10,820 bases of DNA from Candidatus Babelota bacterium (lineage in GTDB: Bacteria > Babelota > Babeliae > Babelales > Babelaceae), in contig PRDV01000046.1 of NCBI GenBank assembly GCA_003174035.1, forward strand, positions 1-10,820, given 5' to 3'. The position numbers were made by a program, and so were the translations under genes. The notes below the pieces were generated by a model that had not been told where the DNA came from, did not search any database, and saw only the letters and a list, made by a program, of their open reading frames with translations. This document shows, piece by piece, positions 5,862-10,820 of the stretch. Within the stretch, counting starts at the first letter, position 1; every line of letters begins with the position of its first letter.

Positions 5862-8800
5862 TCATCGCTTAGCAGCCTTGCGCTCAAAGGACCGCTTATA
5901 GGCTTTTTTGATAACTTCCAAACTTTGTTCCACATTGAAAGTAATAAGATCGACAAGATCCCGACTTTCAGCTACTTCGTAGGTAAAATTAAATGTGTCA
6001 GTGTGTTTTGCTGTTAATGGATTCAAATGAGGATTCTTAAAACCTGCGTTACCAATACCAGGCATATACACGATAAGTGGCGCTTTTTTATTGGTATCAT
6101 CTTCAATGAGTGTTATATGTTCCTTCCCCAATCGTGGATATTTCTGTAAATCAATCTTAGGAAGATGTAATGTTCTCTCATCATTATCAAGCAATGTAAG
6201 ATACGTTTCATCGTTAAGCCCCGGTTGCTCACTCTTAATTTTCTCAAGCAATTTCTTATTCAGTTTTTGAACAAGCTTTTCGGTAGCTTGGAGTGATGGG
6301 GCACCAGTTAAATCTTCTCGTGATGCATCCAGGACAAAAATGAGATCAAGCTTTCTTTGCAGTTGAGGCATAATACCGATATTAAGCCTCTTTAAATCCT
6401 GAACCTGAAAACCTCCATCAACAAGAGAAATCGTAGCTTCATGCTCCCCCGCAGAACCTGGTATCCCATAACCAAAATTGTGAAGTGTTGCAGCCGCAAA
6501 ATTCCCATACATCATACTCTCTCTGGCGAATTTCGCCACATCTTGCGGATGTTGTTCCAAAGAGCGCATCGTATCACGCCACTCTGCAACAAGGTTATCA
6601 GGAAAGAGGTCTGAAAATTCTTTGCCTTTCTCCAGCGCAGAATTTAACAAACCTGAAATTTCAGCTTTTTCAAGACCTGAGGACACTAAATACCCAGCCA
6701 GATGACTGATTAAGGTACGTACGAGTACCATCATTCCTTCAGCCGATTCTGCGCTTTTTGAACAGCTATCTCCTGCTAATGGTTTTATTTTTTCGTACAG
6801 CTCTAAAAGAATGTCAGAAGTTCCTATTGAAAGTGCAGATCCACAAATCCCCATAAGATAGCCTAAAGAGGGCTCAATACCAAAGTAATGTGCAGCGCGG
6901 TGAGCGCCTAAAGACTTCAACAGGATTGTAGGAAGAGTATCCATGTGCTCTCGTGCAACTAATCCCCTATCGGCAAGATTTGCCAATGCTGGGGCAAACA
7001 TCTTTGCTGCCATGCCATAAACATCACAGAGCACAGGCTTTACCTGTTTACCATGGTGAAAATTTCTTCCCAAAGCCCACGTAGGCACAAAGTGTCCTTT
7101 ATCAAAGCTTCCGCTCGCAAGTGGCGCGAATTCAAAAGTTGGCCTCTCCTGTTCTTCAATATTACCGCAAACAGCAGTAGAAATAATATAAGGGAACTTT
7201 CCTTCTTGCATGCGGTGCAGTAATTGGGACATGCCGAATTCATAGGGATTCTCTATGCCTTCCAGATCTGCCAAAAAGAGAGATGCCAAAAACATGCCAT
7301 ACAAGTCAATGACAAGTCCAGATGCTTGACCACTAAAAAGTTTGCGCGCGTAGGCAGTTGCCACTTTTAACGCATCCATCGCATGCAGATATTCCTTGGG
7401 ACTCTTAACTAAGCGGGGCAAGAGTTGTTCTTTATATTTATCAATATCAAGACCTGATGCAACCCAAGGGTTGAGCGCCCACGTAGAACCTGAAAGACCG
7501 GTAGCATAAAGAGCAGTATCAAGAAATTTAAGCTTTTTTGCTCCACTAAGCCAACCGATCGTTTCAAGCATCGCGCGCACGCCACCACCTGAAAAACAGA
7601 ATCCTACCCGTGGTAGTTCTTCAAAGCTAGAAACTGTATGATCCTCCAAAAATTCATTAAACGCTTGTAACACCCGCGCAGCCCTTCGTGGCGATTGTAT
7701 TATTGCTCTTTCTTGAGCAATAAGCTCTTTTGGTAGTATAAGGCTACCTTTCAATGATGAATGGCGATCACCAACCATCAAATCATTTATTACGCGTATA
7801 GATGTCTTAATGCATGCAAGAGGCACTTTTCCTTCAATAAATTTAAGTAACTTGATATCTTCGGGTACTTTATTTTGCATCAATTGCGCAAGTAGAAAGC
7901 CGTCTTGAACATCACGCACATAATCATAGGCCGTTTTTCCAAAAATATCGTACACGTCAGGTTGGGCAACAGCTAGTATAATTTTTGTTGTTGCTTCTCT
8001 TTCTTCTGCTGAAAGATGCTCAGACAATTTTCTCGCTGCAATCAGAGCACGATAGTCCCGGTTGTTCTTTTCAAAGAGTTCGTCTATTGCAGGCATAAGA
8101 GCAGCCAAAGTTTCCTTCTGAGCGGGCGTTAAGGATGCTTGATCAAGTTCAGCACCCCAGAGTATATATTCCCTCATGCGCAATGATAGCTCTCCTAAAT
8201 GCCTTTTGAGTGAATAGGTATCAATTTCTTGCAACAAGCGAAACCCTAAATTCTGCCGCACGAGCGCTTGAAGCTCATGATCGATAAAATAGCTAGTTCT
8301 ACCAAATACACTCATATGCTGGTGCGTGAGGGCAGCATTGTGCGCCACAAGAAGCTTTATAGTGGCAAGAAGGGATGGGGAGACGTCCTTTCGTGCAAGT
8401 ATCCCAGGCATTGCGTTCAATGGTAGATGTTTGCCCACACCAGTAACTTCAATTACCGCTTTTCCAGCCTCAACTAACAAGGCGGTTTTGAAAGGGATAG
8501 CCTTGTCAAGCGCAAGCATGAGTGGATCCTCGTGATGAGCATATCCACCGTCAATGTTCGCGCCCGCTGTAAGTAAAAGCGCAACCATTTTGTCATTACC
8601 CTGGCTTGCTGCAACCTGCAATGGTGTTCTTGCTTCAAAAGCGGTATCAAAGTACCGTGCTACAGAAGGAATTTCTAAAAGGAAGTCCATGCAATCCACG
8701 TGTCCCCTGGCTGCAGCCCATTGAAGCAACACGAAAGCACCTGATTGCCCCATCTTCCAGTTTCGTTGACGCGCCTGGGCAAGGAACCAGTTTAAAAATG

Positions 8801-10247
8801 CTTCATCGTTTTCTTGCGTAGCTAGTAAGATTATCTGATATATATGTTGTTCAGAAGGATTCTCGCGGTAAAAGGTCTTTGCAGCTGTCCAATTTTTATG
8901 TTTCAGTGCTTGTTCAAGCGTCTTAGGTGCCTCCCGCTCAAGTCTTTCCATTTCCAAGAATTTTTTTACCGCTTGAGCAATTTGCTCCTTCTCAAGAGTA
9001 CGCTTCTCTAATCTTTCGCGCATATCAGGCTTGTCCTTCTCACCCACCTGCGAAAGAAAATTGGATCTGTCCTGCTCGGGCAATTCTAAAACAAGTTCAA
9101 TTTTGTCTTCAACGGGCAGATCAACAATAAGTTGCATTGCCGTTATGCCTGCTATAGGATAATGAAGTGATGCCCCTTCATTAATAAGTACGATGGCAGA
9201 TGCGATTATTTCATCTTTTTTAGCAATCACATTCTGAATGGTTTCTATCAGAGCAGCAGCGAGGATAGTTTGTTTTACATGGTTATCATGCCAAAAGTCA
9301 TTACCTTCAGCTATTTCTAAGAGGCTTTTGCCCTTATAAGGCTCAATAAGGATTGCACCTTTTTCTATAAGGTCAAACAACAGATCCAATGCTTCGGAAT
9401 TATTCTTTTTATCTAAGATCGACAAAACGCGATGCAGCGGTGTTATGCGTCCAGCATGCACATTAATCGCAGCTCCAGCTTTAACAAGCAACTGCATCAT
9501 AGCAATGATGACAGGCTCTGTGCACCTAAGATTCAAAACTTCTTCAAGCAAGGCACTGGTGCCGGTGACTCTATGTGGTATAAGTGCTGGATTAACCCAT
9601 ACTAAGGGATTAATCTCTACTATCTTTTTAAGTTCAACAGCATCTTTGTTTCTAATAGCAGCTATCCCCTTTTCATGTAACCATAGAGTAATGATCTTTT
9701 TTATCGCAAGTGAACTCTGCGAAGTAACCCATTGAGCTGCACTAGTATCCAAGGAAAGCTTGTGATCCTTAGCGGCCTTCATATAATCTTCTATTGCGCT
9801 CTCATCATTACTTTTTATGGCTTGTACAAGAAGTGCGGTCAATAAACCAGCATCCTTCCAAAAAGATCGCTTTTTTATTTCCACAAGATCCGGGGTATCT
9901 TGACCATTGCTTCTGACTGAAGCTCCCGCTTGAATAAGTATTTTCAATAACTCTAATTCGGTCGCAGGAATACCCCTACTATAAGAATTTATCCTCTCAA
10001 TCACTAAGGCGACGGGAGTCTTGCCACCTATGGGTATTTGCACGTTCTCAGTAGCAAGACGCCGAATTTCTTGCAACTCCAGCTGGGTCGGCTCAATATT
10101 CCAAGTTCTATATGCCACACGCGATGTAAGATTTTTTAAAGTATCCGCAAATGATATTTGCTTCTCCATTGACACAATTGATCCATAAAAGAATAATGAG
10201 ACGATACAGAAGTATCGGGCATGCGAGCCTGACAAAAAACTGTTCAT
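5862..10247 (-). CDS. Exported ankyrin-repeat protein with C-terminal cPLA2-like (PLA2_B) phospholipase domain
   Basis: This 1461-residue protein is predicted to hydrolyse phospholipid or lysophospholipid acyl esters. Residues 1-26 look like a signal peptide (Arg11, then a hydrophobic run to about 26, before MEKQ). Degenerate ankyrin repeats follow, clearest at about 75-112, 230-315, 350-375, 503-580 and 620-655. A Glu/Lys/Arg-rich helical linker lies around 400-450. The catalytic domain covers about 875-1440: SGGGVRAM (886-893) matches the oxyanion loop and Arg of cytosolic PLA2, GLSGSTW (917-923) carries the nucleophile S919, and LVDGG (1275-1279) carries D1277, followed by a DLIFVLDAS strand. 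FEFAPLASGS (1038-1047) and FVPTWALG (1053-1060) match the PLA2_B core. The start is supported by AAGGG 5-6 nt upstream. Ankyrins plus a eukaryotic-type lipase suggest a host-membrane effector; that is inference. A patatin is less likely, since GxSGS replaces GxSxG. Confidence 0.88.
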   Translation of the reverse strand: MNSFLSGSHARYFCIVSLFFYGSIVSMEKQISFADTLKNLTSRVAYRTWNIEPTQLELQEIRRLATENVQIPIGGKTPVALVIERINSYSRGIPATELELLKILIQAGASVRSNGQDTPDLVEIKKRSFWKDAGLLTALLVQAIKSNDESAIEDYMKAAKDHKLSLDTSAAQWVTSQSSLAIKKIITLWLHEKGIAAIRNKDAVELKKIVEINPLVWVNPALIPHRVTGTSALLEEVLNLRCTEPVIIAMMQLLVKAGAAINVHAGRITPLHRVLSILDKKNNSEALDLLFDLIEKGAILIEPYKGKSLLEIAEGNDFWHDNHVKQTILAAALIETIQNVIAKKDEIIASAIVLINEGASLHYPIAGITAMQLIVDLPVEDKIELVLELPEQDRSNFLSQVGEKDKPDMRERLEKRTLEKEQIAQAVKKFLEMERLEREAPKTLEQALKHKNWTAAKTFYRENPSEQHIYQIILLATQENDEAFLNWFLAQARQRNWKMGQSGAFVLLQWAAARGHVDCMDFLLEIPSVARYFDTAFEARTPLQVAASQGNDKMVALLLTAGANIDGGYAHHEDPLMLALDKAIPFKTALLVEAGKAVIEVTGVGKHLPLNAMPGILARKDVSPSLLATIKLLVAHNAALTHQHMSVFGRTSYFIDHELQALVRQNLGFRLLQEIDTYSLKRHLGELSLRMREYILWGAELDQASLTPAQKETLAALMPAIDELFEKNNRDYRALIAARKLSEHLSAEEREATTKIILAVAQPDVYDIFGKTAYDYVRDVQDGFLLAQLMQNKVPEDIKLLKFIEGKVPLACIKTSIRVINDLMVGDRHSSLKGSLILPKELIAQERAIIQSPRRAARVLQAFNEFLEDHTVSSFEELPRVGFCFSGGGVRAMLETIGWLSGAKKLKFLDTALYATGLSGSTWALNPWVASGLDIDKYKEQLLPRLVKSPKEYLHAMDALKVATAYARKLFSGQASGLVIDLYGMFLASLFLADLEGIENPYEFGMSQLLHRMQEGKFPYIISTAVCGNIEEQERPTFEFAPLASGSFDKGHFVPTWALGRNFHHGKQVKPVLCDVYGMAAKMFAPALANLADRGLVAREHMDTLPTILLKSLGAHRAAHYFGIEPSLGYLMGICGSALSIGTSDILLELYEKIKPLAGDSCSKSAESAEGMMVLVRTLISHLAGYLVSSGLEKAEISGLLNSALEKGKEFSDLFPDNLVAEWRDTMRSLEQHPQDVAKFARESMMYGNFAAATLHNFGYGIPGSAGEHEATISLVDGGFQVQDLKRLNIGIMPQLQRKLDLIFVLDASREDLTGAPSLQATEKLVQKLNKKLLEKIKSEQPGLNDETYLTLLDNDERTLHLPKIDLQKYPRLGKEHITLIEDDTNKKAPLIVYMPGIGNAGFKNPHLNPLTAKHTDTFNFTYEVAESRDLVDLITFNVEQSLEVIKKAYKRSFERKAAKR

Positions 10248-10286
10248 GGTTTCCCTTCTTAGCCAAAACTGTTTTAAATTTTCTAT

Positions 10287-10292
10287 ATTATA
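10287..10292 (-). promoter_or_regulatory. Candidate -10 box of the ankyrin-phospholipase gene
   Basis: A perfect TATAAT on the minus strand lies about 40 nt before ATG 10247, inside AT-rich DNA. Hexamers at 16-18 nt spacing are poor matches to a -35, so the promoter may be weak or activator-dependent. Confidence 0.45.
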
Positions 10293-10418
10293 CTGCTTGT
10301 ATATAAATGTAGCATAACCTATAATTTTAGCAAATCAAGTGCCTGTCTTTATTTAAAATATTTTCAATAAGAAATAGCTCCCAAAAGTCCCTCATCAATA
10401 ACAAAACCTATAAATCTC

Positions 10419-10448
10419 TTGACAGGCTTTACCCGCATTCATTATGTT
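10419..10448 (+). promoter_or_regulatory. Promoter of the gene at 10485
   Basis: A perfect TTGACA (10419-10424), an 18-nt spacer and TATGTT (10443-10448) lie on the plus strand. A start near 10455 would give a leader of about 30 nt that includes AGAGG (10476-10480), 4 nt before the ATG. The 237-nt intergenic region therefore holds two back-to-back promoters. Confidence 0.65.
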
Positions 10449-10484
10449 AAATGCGCCATTAAAAATTTTACTTGCAGAGGTCAT

Positions 10485-10820
10485 ATGAAACTATTCACTA
10501 CATCGGGTAAAAAAGCTTTTCTTAGCATTGCCTTAGTAACGCTTCCGCTTTCTATCGAGGGGGTCGAAAGAAAAGCTCCTACCAGCGGCCCATTCCACAA
10601 GGTTGAATTTAATAAGACAATGCGCAGTCTCTGGAATGATCATGTTGTGTGGACGCGAGACTATATTATTAGCGCTGTTGCGGACCTAGCAAGTAAAGAC
10701 AGCGCAGCCAAACGACTCATGAAAAATCAGGAGGATATAGGGAGTGCCCTTATTCCTTTCTATGGACGTGCAGCTGCTGATAAACTCACGAAACTTTTAA
10801 AAGAGCACATAGCTCTAGCC
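10485..10820 (+). CDS. Exported helical protein of an unnamed conserved family, C terminus cut by window edge
   Basis: I translated 112 codons from ATG 10485 to the window end with no stop. Residues 1-25 form a signal peptide (MKLFTTSGKK, then a hydrophobic run to about 23). The mature part looks all-helical and contains LWNDHVVWTRDYIISA (49-64), then RLMKNQEDIGSALIPFYG (78-95) and a helix ending LLKEHIALA. This pattern (W.DHV.WTR, then NQ.DIG..I.P.YG, then LLK.HI) resembles an uncharacterised family I recall from varied bacteria, sometimes misannotated as an enzyme; no function is established to my knowledge. The spaced His, Asp, Glu and Trp residues could form a metal site, but that is speculation. 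AGAGG lies 4 nt before the ATG, and a good promoter precedes it. It is divergent from the phospholipase gene. Confidence 0.7.
   Translation, partial: MKLFTTSGKKAFLSIALVTLPLSIEGVERKAPTSGPFHKVEFNKTMRSLWNDHVVWTRDYIISAVADLASKDSAAKRLMKNQEDIGSALIPFYGRAAADKLTKLLKEHIALA

Noticed and set aside
5862..7700. Patatin/ExoU-type lipase identity
   Set aside because: Patatins have a GGGxKG-type oxyanion loop and GxSxG. This protein has SGGGxRAM and GLSGSTW plus the PLA2_B core segments.
6485..9735. Plus-strand frames and one minus-strand shadow within the ankyrin-phospholipase gene
   Set aside because: The long minus-strand frame is intact and carries the signal peptide, ankyrins and catalytic motifs in order; the others lack SDs and recognisable features.

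Overview
The window carries seven complete protein-coding genes and two truncated by its ends, with no rRNA, tRNA, CRISPR array or insertion sequence that I can see. The style suggests a host-associated, possibly intracellular bacterium: a very large exported ankyrin protein fused to a eukaryotic-type phospholipase, a small repeat-only exported protein, AT-rich intergenic DNA and a toxin-antitoxin-like pair. Several signal peptides and the 'SME' after one of them remind me of candidate phylum Dependentiae (TM6). That is an inference from style only; Legionellales, Rickettsiales or Chlamydiae-related bacteria remain possible.

Region 1 (1-3398, minus strand) is a compact metal/ion-transport operon read right to left: a small HXXEE-motif membrane protein, then a P1B-type copper/silver-class ATPase with a CPH motif and a His-rich N terminus, then a chromate-transporter-family protein (ChrA) that runs off the left edge. 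The genes are 2 and 21 nt apart, and a plausible promoter lies before the first. The likely job is metal or oxyanion export.

Region 2 (3399-4799, plus strand) is a divergent, AT-rich two-gene cassette. A P-loop kinase of the chloramphenicol-phosphotransferase/zeta-toxin type is followed 16 nt later by a small XRE-type helix-turn-helix protein. This has the layout of a toxin-antitoxin module with the toxin first. A strong intrinsic terminator at 4730-4781 serves the convergent gene to its right.

Region 3 (4800-5861, minus strand) holds a 142-residue exported protein built of four NLTPEQ-type repeats with its own promoter and terminator, and a 98-residue zinc-ribbon protein.

Region 4 (5862-10820) is dominated by a 1461-residue protein on the minus strand: signal peptide, scattered ankyrin repeats, and a C-terminal catalytic domain with the hallmark motifs of eukaryotic cytosolic phospholipase A2 (PLA2_B/group IV). 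It is the best candidate for a host-directed effector here. A divergent gene on the plus strand, with a good -35/-10 promoter, starts at 10485 and encodes an exported helical protein cut by the right edge.
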